From Streptomyces sp. CB00316 (GTDB lineage: Bacteria; Actinomycetota; Actinomycetes; Streptomycetales; Streptomycetaceae): DNA of 64,000 bases. The translations under genes were made by a program, and so were the position numbers. The stretch is from positions 109,197-173,196 of the forward strand of contig NZ_LIXI01000013.1 in assembly GCF_001905595.1 (NCBI RefSeq), written 5' to 3'. Shown one piece after another: positions 19,801-28,879 of the stretch; position 1 is the first letter of the stretch, and every line of letters starts with the position of its first letter. Below the pieces are notes generated by a model. The model was not told the DNA's origin and did no database searches. It worked only from the letters and a program-made list of their open reading frames with translations.

Positions 19801-20001
19801 CGCAACACCAAGGCGCGCCTGCTGCGTGATGGCAAGGTCATCGCGGAGAACCTCAACATCTCCGGTCTGCGCCGCTTCAAGGACGACGTCACCGAGATCC
19901 GTGAAGGCTTCGAGGGCGGTATCAACCTCGGAAACTTCAACGACATCAAGATCGACGACGTCATCGCGACGTACGAGATGCGCGAGAAGCCGCGAGGCTG
20001 A
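16864..20001 (+). CDS. infB: Translation initiation factor IF-2
   Basis: The 1045-residue GTPase brings fMet-tRNA to the 30S subunit. The start motif MAKVRVYELAKEFGVESK is the first of two IF2-N modules. Residues about 55-425 form a very long Ala/Pro/Gly/Arg-rich linker containing Gly-rich repeats. A second IF2-N module (about 445-500) precedes the G domain, with GHVDHGKT at residues 547-554, DTPGHE and NKID, and then the usual domains II-IV. The GTG at 16864 follows AAAAGGAG. Long low-complexity N-termini are known in actinobacterial IF2. A hairpin follows the stop. Confidence 0.98.
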   Translation: MAKVRVYELAKEFGVESKVVMAKLQELGEFVRSASSTIEAPVVRKLTDALQGPGGNAGKSAAKPGAPRKATPAKPAAPSPAAAARPAAPKPGVPAAKPAAAEAPETSTPAAPSAPSAGPRPGPRPAPKAAPVTPVPAAEFSAPAPAQPAAPQQPQAPRPAAAAPGPRPARPAPAGGQRDGGARDGGQRDGGRGGERGGDRPARPAGQGAPRPGGARPAGPRPGNNPFTSGGSTGMARPSAPRPGGAPRPGGGSERPGAPRPQGGPGGAPRPQGGQGQGGARPTPGGMPRPQTPRPGGGPAGNRPNPGMMPQRPAAGPRPGGGPGGGRGPGAGGGGRPGGGGGRPGGGGGGFAGRPAGPGGGGGFAGRPAGPGGGGGAGRPGGGGGFGGRPGFGGRPGGPGGRGGTQGAFGRPGGPARRGRKSKRQRRQEYEAMQAPSVGGVMLPRGNGQAVRLSRGASLTDFAEKINANPASLVAVMMNLGEMVTATQSVSDETLRLLADEMNYVLEIVSPEEEDRELLESFDIEFGEDEGGEEALVSRPPVVTVMGHVDHGKTRLLDAIRKTNVVAGEAGGITQHIGAYQVSSEVNGEDRKITFIDTPGHEAFTAMRARGAKSTDIAILVVAANDGVMPQTIEALNHAKAAEVPIVVAVNKIDVEGADPTKVRGQLTEFGLVAEEYGGDTMFVDISAKQGLNIEALLEAVVLTADASLDLRANPEQDAQGIAIESHLDRGRGAVSTVLVQRGTLRIGDTMVVGDAYGRVRAMLDDNGQNVQEAGPSTPVLVLGLTNVPGAGDNFLVVDEDRTARQIAEKRAARERNANFARKGVRFSLENLDEALKAGLVQELNLIIKGDASGSVEALESSLLQLDVGEEVDIRVLHRGVGAVTESDINLAMGSDAIVIGFNVRAAGRAEQMAEREGVDVRYYSVIYQAIEEIEAALKGMLKPEYEEVELGTAEIREIFRSSKLGNIAGVLVRSGEVKRNTKARLLRDGKVIAENLNISGLRRFKDDVTEIREGFEGGINLGNFNDIKIDDVIATYEMREKPRG
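17911..17988 (+). repeat. 39-bp tandem repeat in the Gly-rich linker of infB
   Basis: Two perfect or near-perfect 39-base units (17911-17949 and 17950-17988) each encode GFAGRPAGPGGGG. They lie in a longer run of Gly codons with RPGG units from about 17820 to 18110. Confidence 0.9.
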
Positions 20002-20018
20002 TCCGCAGAGATCTGATC

Positions 20019-20046
20019 GGGTTCCGGGGGTCCGCCCCCGGAACCC
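20019..20046 (+). terminator. Hairpin after infB
   Basis: GGGTTCCGGGGG (20019-20030) pairs with CCCCCGGAACCC (20035-20046) around a 4-base loop. Confidence 0.8.
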
Positions 20047-20178
20047 GGCCACCACGGTCGGGGCCGGTCGACGGGTCGTATTTCCGTCGATCGGCTCCGG
20101 CCGTTCCGGTACGGTTCTGATGTCCCCGCCAAGTTCTGGCGGGGCACGAACCCGAACCGGCGGGACATCCGGACACAC

Positions 20179-20472
20179 ATGTATGTGGGGACCCTGTCCT
20201 TCGATCTGCTCCTCGGCGACGTACGGTCGTTGAAGGAGAAACGCTCCGTCGTCCGTCCGATCGTCGCCGAACTCCAGCGCAAGTACGCGGTGAGTGCGGC
20301 GGAGACCGGCGGGCAGGATCTCCACCGCAGGGCCGAGATCGGCCTCGCCGTGGTCTCCGGTGACGCCGGACACCTGACGGACGTGCTGGACCGGTGCGAG
20401 CGGCTGGTGGCCGCCCGCCCCGAGGTGGAGCTGCTGTCGGTGAGACGGCGGCTGCACAGTGACGAAGACTGA
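20179..20472 (+). CDS. DUF503 family protein (YlxP-like)
   Basis: A 97-residue protein. MYVGTLSFDLLLGDVRSLKEKRSVVRPI is diagnostic of DUF503, in which the LKEKR motif is nearly invariant. The family is found between infB and rbfA in many Gram-positive genomes, as here, and in some species is called YlxP. Reported links to ribosome assembly are indirect. The ATG at 20179 has only a weak upstream GGCGGGA. It is separated from infB by a hairpin, so it may head its own unit with rbfA and truB. Confidence 0.88.
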   Translation: MYVGTLSFDLLLGDVRSLKEKRSVVRPIVAELQRKYAVSAAETGGQDLHRRAEIGLAVVSGDAGHLTDVLDRCERLVAARPEVELLSVRRRLHSDED

Positions 20473-20508
20473 CACGCAAGCGAAATCAGAAGGAAGAGTG
20501 ACGGACCG

Positions 20509-20985
20509 GTGACCGACAACGCGCGGGCCCGCAAGCTGGCCGATCGCATCCAGGTCGTGGTCGCGGAGACCCTGGACCGGCGAATCAAGGATCCGCGGCT
20601 GGGATTCGTGACGATCACGGACGCCCGGGTCACCGGCGACCTGCGGGAGGCCACGGTCTTCTACACGGTCTACGGCGACGACGAGGAGCGCGCGGCCTCC
20701 GCCGCGGCGCTGGAGAGCGCCAAGGGCGTCCTCCGCTCCGAGGTCGGCCGGCAGACCGGGGTCCGGTTCACGCCGAGCCTGGCCTTCGTCCCGGACGCCC
20801 TCCCGGACAACGCCCGCACCATCGAGGACCTCCTCGACAAGGCGCGCGCCAAGGACGCCGAGGTGCGCGAGGTCTCCACGGGCGCGAAGTACGCCGGCGA
20901 CGCCGACCCGTACCGCAAGCCCGAGGACGAGGACGAGGAAGCCGACGTCCCCTCCGAGAAGAACGAGGGCCCGGCCTCCGCATGA
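20509..20985 (+). CDS. rbfA: 30S ribosome-binding factor RbfA
   Basis: The 158-residue RbfA binds immature 30S particles and helps 16S 5'-end maturation and cold adaptation. The KH-like fold is recognisable from RKLADRIQVVVAETLDRRIKDPRLGFVTITDARVT (given in part) and the later SLAFVPDALPDNARTIEDLL. The last 40 residues are acidic and variable, as in actinobacteria. The GTG at 20509 follows GGAAGAG. The stop overlaps the truB start (ATGA). Confidence 0.95.
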   Translation: MTDNARARKLADRIQVVVAETLDRRIKDPRLGFVTITDARVTGDLREATVFYTVYGDDEERAASAAALESAKGVLRSEVGRQTGVRFTPSLAFVPDALPDNARTIEDLLDKARAKDAEVREVSTGAKYAGDADPYRKPEDEDEEADVPSEKNEGPASA

Positions 20986-21881
20986 CCGAGCAGACCATCA
21001 CGCCGGACGGCCTTGTCATCGTCGACAAGCCGTCCGGCTTCACTTCGCACGACGTCGTGGCCAAGATGCGCGGCATCGCCCGCACCCGCCGCGTCGGCCA
21101 CGCCGGAACGCTCGACCCGATGGCGACCGGTGTCCTCGTCCTCGGCGTCCAGCGGGCCACCAAGCTCCTCGGTCACCTCGCACTGACCGAGAAGGAGTAC
21201 CTGGGCACCATCCGGCTCGGTCAGGACACCGTCACCGACGACGCCGAGGGCGAGATCACCTCCTCCGCCGACGCGTCCGGCGTGACCCGTGAGGGCATCG
21301 ACGCCGGAGTGGCGGCCCTGTCCGGCGCGATCATGCAGGTCCCGTCCAAGGTCAGCGCCATCAAGATCGACGGCAAGCGGTCCTACGCGCGGGTGCGCGG
21401 CGGCGAGGAGTTCGAGATCCCGGCCCGCCCGGTGACCGTCTCCTCCTTCCGCGTCTACGACGTCCGCGAGGCCGTCGCCGAGGACGGCACCCCCGTCATG
21501 GACCTGGTCGTCTCCGTGGTCTGCTCCTCGGGGACGTACATCCGCGCGCTGGCCCGGGACCTCGGCGCCGGGCTCGGCGTCGGCGGCCACCTGACGGCTC
21601 TGCGACGTACCCGGGTCGGCCCCTACGGACTGGACGCGGCCCGCACCCTGGACCAGCACCAGGAGGAGCTGACGGTGATGCCCGTCGCCGACGCGGCCGC
21701 CTCCGCCTTCCCCCGCTGGGACGTCGACGAGAAGCGCGCCAAGCTGCTCCTCAACGGCGTACGGCTGGACATGCCCGCGTACCCGCCGGGGCCGGTCGCG
21801 GTCTTCGGGCCCGACGGGACGTTCCTCGTGCTCGTGGAGGAGGAGAAGGGCAAGGCCAAGAGCCTCGCCGTCTTCGCCTGA
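20982..21881 (+). CDS. truB: tRNA pseudouridine(55) synthase
   Basis: The 299-residue TruB makes pseudouridine 55 in the T loop of tRNA. The catalytic Asp45 lies in HAGTLDPMATGVL. GLVIVDKPSGFTSHD at the start and KRSYARVRGGEEFE in the middle are family motifs, and a C-terminal PUA-like extension is present. The ATG at 20982 overlaps the rbfA stop, so translation is coupled, and a strong hairpin ends the unit. Confidence 0.97.
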   Translation: MTEQTITPDGLVIVDKPSGFTSHDVVAKMRGIARTRRVGHAGTLDPMATGVLVLGVQRATKLLGHLALTEKEYLGTIRLGQDTVTDDAEGEITSSADASGVTREGIDAGVAALSGAIMQVPSKVSAIKIDGKRSYARVRGGEEFEIPARPVTVSSFRVYDVREAVAEDGTPVMDLVVSVVCSSGTYIRALARDLGAGLGVGGHLTALRRTRVGPYGLDAARTLDQHQEELTVMPVADAAASAFPRWDVDEKRAKLLLNGVRLDMPAYPPGPVAVFGPDGTFLVLVEEEKGKAKSLAVFA

Positions 21882-21928
21882 TCCGTCGCCGCACGGTGTT
21901 TTCGTCCGAACCCTTCCCGCCCTTCCTG

Positions 21929-21969
21929 TGTGGAGCGGGCACCACCCCCCACCCGGTGCCCGCTCCACA
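21929..21969 (+). terminator. Hairpin after truB
   Basis: TGTGGAGCGGGCACC (21929-21943) pairs perfectly with GGTGCCCGCTCCACA (21955-21969) around an 11-base loop. Confidence 0.85.
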
Positions 21970-22010
21970 TTCCCCACCCCGGGACCATCTCTGCTCCGCC
22001 AGGACACGGC

Positions 22011-22045
22011 TATTCACTCCATCGGACGGGCGCTCGGAGTGAATA
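22011..22045. promoter_or_regulatory. 10-bp inverted repeat upstream of the protease-like/NTPase gene
   Basis: TATTCACTCC (22011-22020) and GGAGTGAATA (22036-22045) are perfect inverted arms 15 bases apart, AT-richer than the surroundings and 70 bases before the start at 22115. This is the appearance of an operator for a dimeric regulator, but no cognate protein is identified. Confidence 0.5.
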
Positions 22046-22114
22046 CCGGGGGCGTGGGGGGCGCTTTCCCCGTCCGCGCGCTCCTGGAGATCACCGGCGG
22101 CCTACCGTCGGACC

Positions 22115-25100
22115 ATGGGCAGTGGGGACCGGTCGACGTTGGTGAGGATCTGTGATCAGGTCGGCCGGCCGCGGGGGACGGGATTCGTCGCGGACGACCG
22201 CGGCACGGTCGTCACCGCCCACCAGGCCACCGCCGCCCCCGGACCGCTCCTCCTCCACGGCACCGACGGCCGCACCTGTTCCGTCGGCCCCGACGACATC
22301 ACCGCGCTCCCCGCCCTCGGCCTCGCCCTCCTGCGTACGGGCGGCTCCGGGACCCTCGACGTGGAGCCGCTGCCCATCGCCGCACGGGAGCGGATCGAGC
22401 CCGGCAGTTACGTCGGGATCGCCGCCCACGGTCGCCGTGAGGCCCGCGTCCTCGGCACGGCCCCCGCCACCTACACCGCCCCGGACGGCGCCCATCCGGT
22501 CCCCGCCGCCCTGGAGCTGGCCCTCGGCACCGACGGGCGCGACGCCCTGCGCTCCGGCGGCGCGGCCATCGGGGGACCGGTCAGCGACCCGGCCACGGGC
22601 GCGATCCTCGGCCTCCTGTGCACCGCCCTCACCACCCCGTACGAGGCCGCCGGGCTCGCCCTCCCCATCCCGCGCGGCGCCGACGCCGCCCTCGACGCCC
22701 TCCTGGCGCGCAACGCCACCGCCGCCCCCGCCTACGGCCCCGACCTCAACCTCGCCGGTGCCCTCCAGCTCACCGCCACCTCCGTCGGCTCGGCGGACGG
22801 TCCGAAAGCCCGCACCGCCCCCGTCGAGCGCGAGGACGTGAGCGCGGAGTTCGCCGCCTTCGAGACCGGCACGGGCACGGTCCTGGGCCTCGTCGGGGCC
22901 CCCGGCACCGGCCGCACCACCGAGCTGGCCGCCCTCGCCGCCCGCCGGGCCGACGGCGCGGCGCCCGCTCCCACGCTCTGGCTGCGCGGCGCCGACCTGC
23001 TGGCCGACGACACCTCGGTCGCCGACGCGGCGGACCGTACGCTGACCCGCTCGGCCCGCATCGTCGCCGCGGCCGGGGCCCTCGGTGACATGGCGACGGC
23101 CACCGCGGAACGGATCGCCGCTCTCGCCGCCGACGCGGGCCACCCCCTCCTCGTGGTCCTGGACGGCCCCGAGGAGATGCCCCCGCTGCTGGCCCACCGG
23201 CTCGCCGAATGGACGGCGAACACCGCCGGCTGGCTGCGCGAGCACGGCGTCCGGCTCGTCGTAGCCTGCCGCCCCGAGCACTGGGAGACAGCAGGCGCCC
23301 TCTACCCGCCCGGCGCCCTGCACCGCCCACACCGCCCCGCCCGGGCCCTGCCCCCGGCCCTGCGCCTGGCCGACCTCACCCCCGACCAGGCCGACCGGGC
23401 CAAGGAGCGCCTCGGCATCCCGCCGCACGCCCTCGCGCCCGGCCACGACCGGCATCCGCTCACCCTGCGGCTGCTCGCCGAGGTCCGCGAGGCCCTGCCG
23501 CCCGGTGTCCCGGGCCGCCCCGACACCGAGGACGTCTTCGGCGCCCACCTGGACCTCATGTGTGTGCGCATCGCGGTCCGGATCGCGGCCGCCGCCGGCG
23601 AACAGCCCCGAGGCACCGCCGTACGCCGACTGGCCGCCCGGGTGGCGGGTCAGGTCCACGAGGCGGCCCGACGCTGCCTGGGCCCGGGGCAGGGGGAGCT
23701 GGGCCGCGAGGCGTTCGAGGAGGTCTTCCCCTGGCGCACGGGGTGGGCCTCCGCCGTGCTGACGGAGGGGCTCCTCGTGCCCGCCGGGGCCGGCTACCGC
23801 TTCGCCCACGAGGAGCTGGGCGACTGGGTGCAGGGCGCCCATCTGGACCTGGACGCGGCGCTGCGCTCGCTGGTGCACCGGTGGCACCGGGGGAGCGGGG
23901 CAGTGGTGCACCAGCCCAGCGCCCCGACCGAGGGGGATCCGCGCTCCCTGCCCGTGCCCCGGCACCGGATCGGCCCGGTGATCCAGGCGATGGTGCTCCT
24001 CGGCCGCCGCCAGGGCACCGCCGCGCTCGCGCACCGGATGGCCGACCTGATCGAGGCGCTGGACCGGCTCTGGAACGACGAGGGACACGGTGGCGAAGGA
24101 AGCCGAGGCGAGGGTGCCCGCCGCGAGAATCCACGCCACCGAGCCCCCCGCGACGAGGACGCCGCCTGGTGGGCGGCCCACCTCCTCGGCGGCAGCCTGC
24201 TCCGGGTGCCCGACGCCCGTCCGTACCTCGGCGTCCTGCGGGTCCTCGCCGGGCGCATCACCCGCCGCTCGGCCGCCACCGGGGGACCGGCGGGCCCAGG
24301 GGCGTACAAAGAGTTCGGCCCCTGGTTCTGGCGGCGGCTCCGGCTGCCCGAGGAGGACCGGATCGACCTCCTGCGCCGCCTCGTCCCCGCCGACGGGGTG
24401 CCCCGCACCGACGGCGACGAGCGGTACCTGGACGCCGTCGCCCGCCGCCTCACGCTCAACGCCCCCGTCGTACTGCCGCTGCTCTGCCGCTGGTTCACCG
24501 ACGAACGCCCGCTGCTGATGGGTCCCGACGCGCCGGACGAGGGCCTGCGCCCCACCGTGGCCGCCGCCGCGCAGGCCCTGCTCCACGCCCGCCGCGACCT
24601 GGCCGTCGACGACCTGACCGACGCGCTCATCGCCACCCCGCACACCCGGGCCGGGGAACTGCTCGCCGCCCTCGCCGAGGACGAGCCCACCGCGCTCTGC
24701 CGGGCCGTCGAGCGCTGGGCCCGCGACGAGGACCGCCCGGCCCGCCGCTCCGCCGCCGCCCGGTACGCCGGACTCCTCCAGCCCCGGATCACCGCCGACG
24801 GGGACCGGGCGCTGCTCAGGTCCGCCGCCGAGGTCCTGCTGGAGCGCCCCGAGGACAGGGAGCTCCACGCCGCCGCCCTCACCCTCCTCGTCCGGGACCC
24901 GAGGAGCAGGGGCCGCCACCTCCCGCAGGCGCTCCGCCGCTTCGCGCACGGCGACCCCCGCCTCCCCGTCGAGCTGCTCGCCGAGGTCTTCCCCCTCCAC
25001 CCCGAGCCGGTCCTCGCAGCCCTCCGCGCCCGCCTGGCCCGCCCCGGCGACGGTGCGGCGGCGGTCCTGCGGGCCCTGGCCGGGCTGGACACGCCCGCGC

Positions 25101-25723
25101 TCGCGCTGCACGTCGCCGGGCTCGTACGCGAGTACATCGACGCCCACCCCGAGGACGGCACCCCTGCCGCCGAGTACGTCGACCTCCGCCTCGAACACGG
25201 CCCCGCCGCCCGCGCCCTGCTCCTCCCCCTGGTCACCGGGCTGCTGAGGGACCGCCCCGCCCCGCCCCCGGTCCGCGCCGCACTGGCCCGGGTGCTCGCC
25301 GGGGCCGGGAGCGCCGCGTCCCGGCCGCTGCGGGCCGAGCTGCTGGAGGTCCTGCTGGAGTTCGAGCAGACCACCGGACGGGACCCGGACGTCCTGGACG
25401 CCCTCCTCCAGGCCGCGGCGGCCGGGGCGGGTGCCCGCCCGGAGATCCGTACGCGCGCCCTCGTCCACCGCGCCGGCATGCTCCTCGTCCGCACCCCCGA
25501 GGGCGCCGCCCGCTTCGACCGCCGCCTGGTCGAGCTCGCCCGGGACGTGCCCGGATTCGCCGCCCTCGTGATCCGCTGGCTCGCCGACGCCCCGCAGGAG
25601 TGGGCGGCCGTGGTGGGCCCCAGCGCCCGGCGCACGGTGGAGGCGTTGGAGACATCACGTCGGGCGATGCCGATGCCGATGCAGGCGGCGGGGCGTGAGC
25701 ATGGCAGTCTTAGACCTGCGTAA
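22115..25723 (+). CDS. Large protein: degenerate trypsin-like domain, P-loop NTPase, helical repeat region
   Basis: A 1202-residue cytosolic protein with no signal peptide or membrane segment. Residues 1-190 resemble a trypsin-like fold: GTGFVADDRGTVVTAH with His36, a strand pair LGLALLRT where the triad Asp is expected, and AIGGPVSDPATGAILGL where the usual GxSGGPV Ser reads Ile152. At least two triad residues therefore look lost, although Ser147 in LRSGGAA is an alternative. A P-loop NTPase follows, with Walker A GAPGTGRTT at 261-269 and Walker B LLVVLDGPEE at 345-354. Residues 400-1202 are Ala/Leu/Arg-rich helix resembling TPR/HEAT arrays. The architecture resembles STAND/NLR-like proteins (effector, NTPase, sensor). 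The operator-like repeat upstream suggests its own control. The start at 22115 has a weak ribosome site. Confidence 0.7.
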   Translation: MGSGDRSTLVRICDQVGRPRGTGFVADDRGTVVTAHQATAAPGPLLLHGTDGRTCSVGPDDITALPALGLALLRTGGSGTLDVEPLPIAARERIEPGSYVGIAAHGRREARVLGTAPATYTAPDGAHPVPAALELALGTDGRDALRSGGAAIGGPVSDPATGAILGLLCTALTTPYEAAGLALPIPRGADAALDALLARNATAAPAYGPDLNLAGALQLTATSVGSADGPKARTAPVEREDVSAEFAAFETGTGTVLGLVGAPGTGRTTELAALAARRADGAAPAPTLWLRGADLLADDTSVADAADRTLTRSARIVAAAGALGDMATATAERIAALAADAGHPLLVVLDGPEEMPPLLAHRLAEWTANTAGWLREHGVRLVVACRPEHWETAGALYPPGALHRPHRPARALPPALRLADLTPDQADRAKERLGIPPHALAPGHDRHPLTLRLLAEVREALPPGVPGRPDTEDVFGAHLDLMCVRIAVRIAAAAGEQPRGTAVRRLAARVAGQVHEAARRCLGPGQGELGREAFEEVFPWRTGWASAVLTEGLLVPAGAGYRFAHEELGDWVQGAHLDLDAALRSLVHRWHRGSGAVVHQPSAPTEGDPRSLPVPRHRIGPVIQAMVLLGRRQGTAALAHRMADLIEALDRLWNDEGHGGEGSRGEGARRENPRHRAPRDEDAAWWAAHLLGGSLLRVPDARPYLGVLRVLAGRITRRSAATGGPAGPGAYKEFGPWFWRRLRLPEEDRIDLLRRLVPADGVPRTDGDERYLDAVARRLTLNAPVVLPLLCRWFTDERPLLMGPDAPDEGLRPTVAAAAQALLHARRDLAVDDLTDALIATPHTRAGELLAALAEDEPTALCRAVERWARDEDRPARRSAAARYAGLLQPRITADGDRALLRSAAEVLLERPEDRELHAAALTLLVRDPRSRGRHLPQALRRFAHGDPRLPVELLAEVFPLHPEPVLAALRARLARPGDGAAAVLRALAGLDTPALALHVAGLVREYIDAHPEDGTPAAEYVDLRLEHGPAARALLLPLVTGLLRDRPAPPPVRAALARVLAGAGSAASRPLRAELLEVLLEFEQTTGRDPDVLDALLQAAAAGAGARPEIRTRALVHRAGMLLVRTPEGAARFDRRLVELARDVPGFAALVIRWLADAPQEWAAVVGPSARRTVEALETSRRAMPMPMQAAGREHGSLRPA

Positions 25724-25766
25724 TCGACATACACACGTACACAGGTTCGGGCGAGGAGCGGTCACA

Positions 25767-26723
25767 GTGCAGCGCTGGCGTGGCTTGGAGGACATCCCCC
25801 AGGACTGGGGGCGCAGCGTCGTCACCATCGGCTCCTACGACGGCGTGCACCGCGGACACCAGCTGATCATCGGCCGGGCCGTCGAGCGCGCCCGTGAGCT
25901 GGGCGTTCCGTCCGTCGTCGTCACCTTCGACCCGCACCCCAGCGAGGTCGTCCGCCCCGGCAGCCACCCGCCGCTGCTCGCCCCGCACCACCGCCGCGCC
26001 GAACTCATGGCGGGGCTGGGCGTGGACGCGGTGCTGATCCTGCCGTTCACCGCGGAGTTCTCGAAGCTGTCGCCCGCCGACTTCATCGTGAAGGTCCTCG
26101 TCGACAAGCTGCACGCCAAGGCCGTCATCGAGGGCCCGAACTTCCGCTTCGGCCACAAGGCCGCCGGAAACGTCGCGCTGCTGACCGAGCTGGGCGCCAC
26201 CTACGACTACACCGTCGAGGTCATCGACCTGTTCGTGACCGGAGAGGCGGGCGGCGGCCAGCCGTTCTCCTCCACCCTGACCCGCCGCCTCGTCTCCGAG
26301 GGCGATGTCGCCGGCGCCGCCGAGATCCTCGGCCGCCCGCACCGCGTCGAGGGCATCGTGGTCCGCGGCGCCCAGCGCGGCCGCGAACTGGGCTTCCCCA
26401 CGGCCAACGTGGAGACCCTCCCGCACACCGCGATCCCCGCCGACGGCGTCTACGCGGGCTGGCTGGAGGTGGCGGGCGAGTCGATGCCCGCCGCGATCTC
26501 GGTCGGCACCAACCCGCAGTTCGACGGCACCGAGCGGACGGTCGAGGCGTACGCGATCGACCGCGTAGGACTGGACCTGTACGGGCTGCACGTGGCCGTC
26601 GACTTCCTCGCGTACGTACGCGGCATGCTGAAGTTCGACACGATCGACGACCTGCTGGTGGCGATGGCCGGCGACGTGAAGCGGTGCAGCGAGCTGATCG
26701 CCGCGTACGACCGCACGCACTGA
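25767..26723 (+). CDS. ribF: Bifunctional riboflavin kinase / FAD synthetase
   Basis: The 318-residue enzyme makes FMN from riboflavin and then FAD. The N-terminal FAD-synthetase half has SVVTIGSYDGVHRGHQ (about residues 16-31, the nucleotidyltransferase GxxxxxHxGH-type site) and GPNFRFGHKAAG. The C-terminal riboflavin kinase half has GRELGFPTANVE and VEAYAIDRVGLDLYG. The GTG at 25767 follows GAGGAG by eight bases and gives the usual family length. An in-frame ATG at 25695 would extend into the previous gene. The 5' neighbour ends 43 bases before. Confidence 0.96.
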   Translation: MQRWRGLEDIPQDWGRSVVTIGSYDGVHRGHQLIIGRAVERARELGVPSVVVTFDPHPSEVVRPGSHPPLLAPHHRRAELMAGLGVDAVLILPFTAEFSKLSPADFIVKVLVDKLHAKAVIEGPNFRFGHKAAGNVALLTELGATYDYTVEVIDLFVTGEAGGGQPFSSTLTRRLVSEGDVAGAAEILGRPHRVEGIVVRGAQRGRELGFPTANVETLPHTAIPADGVYAGWLEVAGESMPAAISVGTNPQFDGTERTVEAYAIDRVGLDLYGLHVAVDFLAYVRGMLKFDTIDDLLVAMAGDVKRCSELIAAYDRTH

Positions 26724-26772
26724 CGCACCCGCTCCCCGTGCGCCCCGCCCGGGGACGGCGGATGCTGGCAGG

Positions 26773-27871
26773 GTGCACGACATCCTGCCCGGCCTCCGGG
26801 CCCGCTGCGCCGCCGGTACGCCCTTCGCCCTGGCGACCGTCGTCGCCGTGCACGGCAGCGCGCCCCGCGATCCGGGCGCCGTCCTGGCTGTCGACGAGGC
26901 GGGCACCGTGCTCGGCAGCGTCTCCGGGGGGTGCGTCGAGAGCGATGTGTACGAGGTGGCCCGCGAGGTGCTCGCCGGGGCGGGGCCGCGCGTGGTGTCG
27001 TACGGGATCAGCGACGACGAGGCTTTCGGCGTCGGGCTGACGTGCGGCGGGACCATCGAGGTGCTGGTGCGCGCGTACGCGTCGGAGGCCGAGCTGGCGG
27101 AGCTCGCGGCGCTGCTGGACCTGATCGCCGACGGCCTGCCCGTCGCCGAGGCCACCGTCCTGTCGGGTGCGGCGGAGACCGGCGCGCGCATGGTGGTCCG
27201 CGCCACCGACGCACGCGGCACTCTCGGTACGGAGGGGCTGGACGCGGCCGTCACGGATGACGCCCGCGGGCTGCTGGAGCAGGGACTCACCGGCATTCGG
27301 TGGTACGGGGCGCACGGGCAGCGCCGGATGCAGGAGGTCGCCGTCTTCGTCCGGACGTACGCCCCGCCGCCCCGCATGCTCGTCTTCGGCGCCATCGACC
27401 ACGCGGCGGCCACAGCCCGGATCGGCTCGTTCCTCGGTTACCGGGTCACCGTCTGCGACGCCCGCCCCGCCTTCGCCACCCGGGAACGGTTCCCGACCGC
27501 CGAGGAGGTGGTGCGCGCCTGGCCGCACGACTATCTGAAGGAGACCGAGGTCGACGCCCGTACGGTGATCTGCGTCCTCACCCACGACCCGAAGTTCGAT
27601 GTGCCGCTGCTCGCCGCCGCGTTGCGCACCCCGGCCGCGTACATCGGGGTCATGGGCAGCCGCCGCACCCACCACGACCGGCTCGCCCGGCTGCGGGAGG
27701 CCGGGGTGGACGAGGCGCACCTGGCCCGCCTCGCCTCACCCCTGGGCCTCGATCTCGGAGCCCGTACGCCGGAGGAGACGGCGGTCTCCATCGCGGCCGA
27801 GATCATCCAGCACCGCTGGGGCGGCACGGGGCGTCCGCTCGGCGAGCTGACGGGGGCGATCCACCACGGGT

Positions 27872-27882
<11 letters not shown>
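26773..27882 (+). CDS. XdhC/CoxI-family protein (molybdenum hydroxylase maturation)
   Basis: A 369-residue protein with an N-terminal XdhC/CoxI domain (VHGSAPRDPGAVLAV and SGGCVESDVYE, with the conserved GGC-x-E) and a C-terminal Rossmann-type XdhC_C domain (MLVFGAIDHAAATARIGSFLGY). Family members bind molybdenum cofactor and help insert its sulfurated form into xanthine or CO dehydrogenases. No molybdo-enzyme gene lies nearby in this window, so the client is elsewhere. The GTG at 26773 has no strong ribosome site. Its last 11 bases overlap the end of the converging ABC gene. Confidence 0.88.

Positions 27883-28875
<993 letters not shown>

Positions 28876-28879
<4 letters not shown>

Noticed and set aside
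16678..20475. 1265-residue open frame antisense to infB
   Set aside because: It is a shadow of the low-complexity, GC-rich infB gene; it is Thr/Gly/Arg-rich and lacks family motifs.
22091..25468. 1125-residue minus-strand frame opposite the protease/NTPase gene
   Set aside because: Composition is that of a GC3 shadow, and the plus-strand frame has Walker motifs.
26431..26773. Extra small gene between ribF and the XdhC gene
   Set aside because: The gap after ribF is only 49 bases, and overlapping frames there are shadows.
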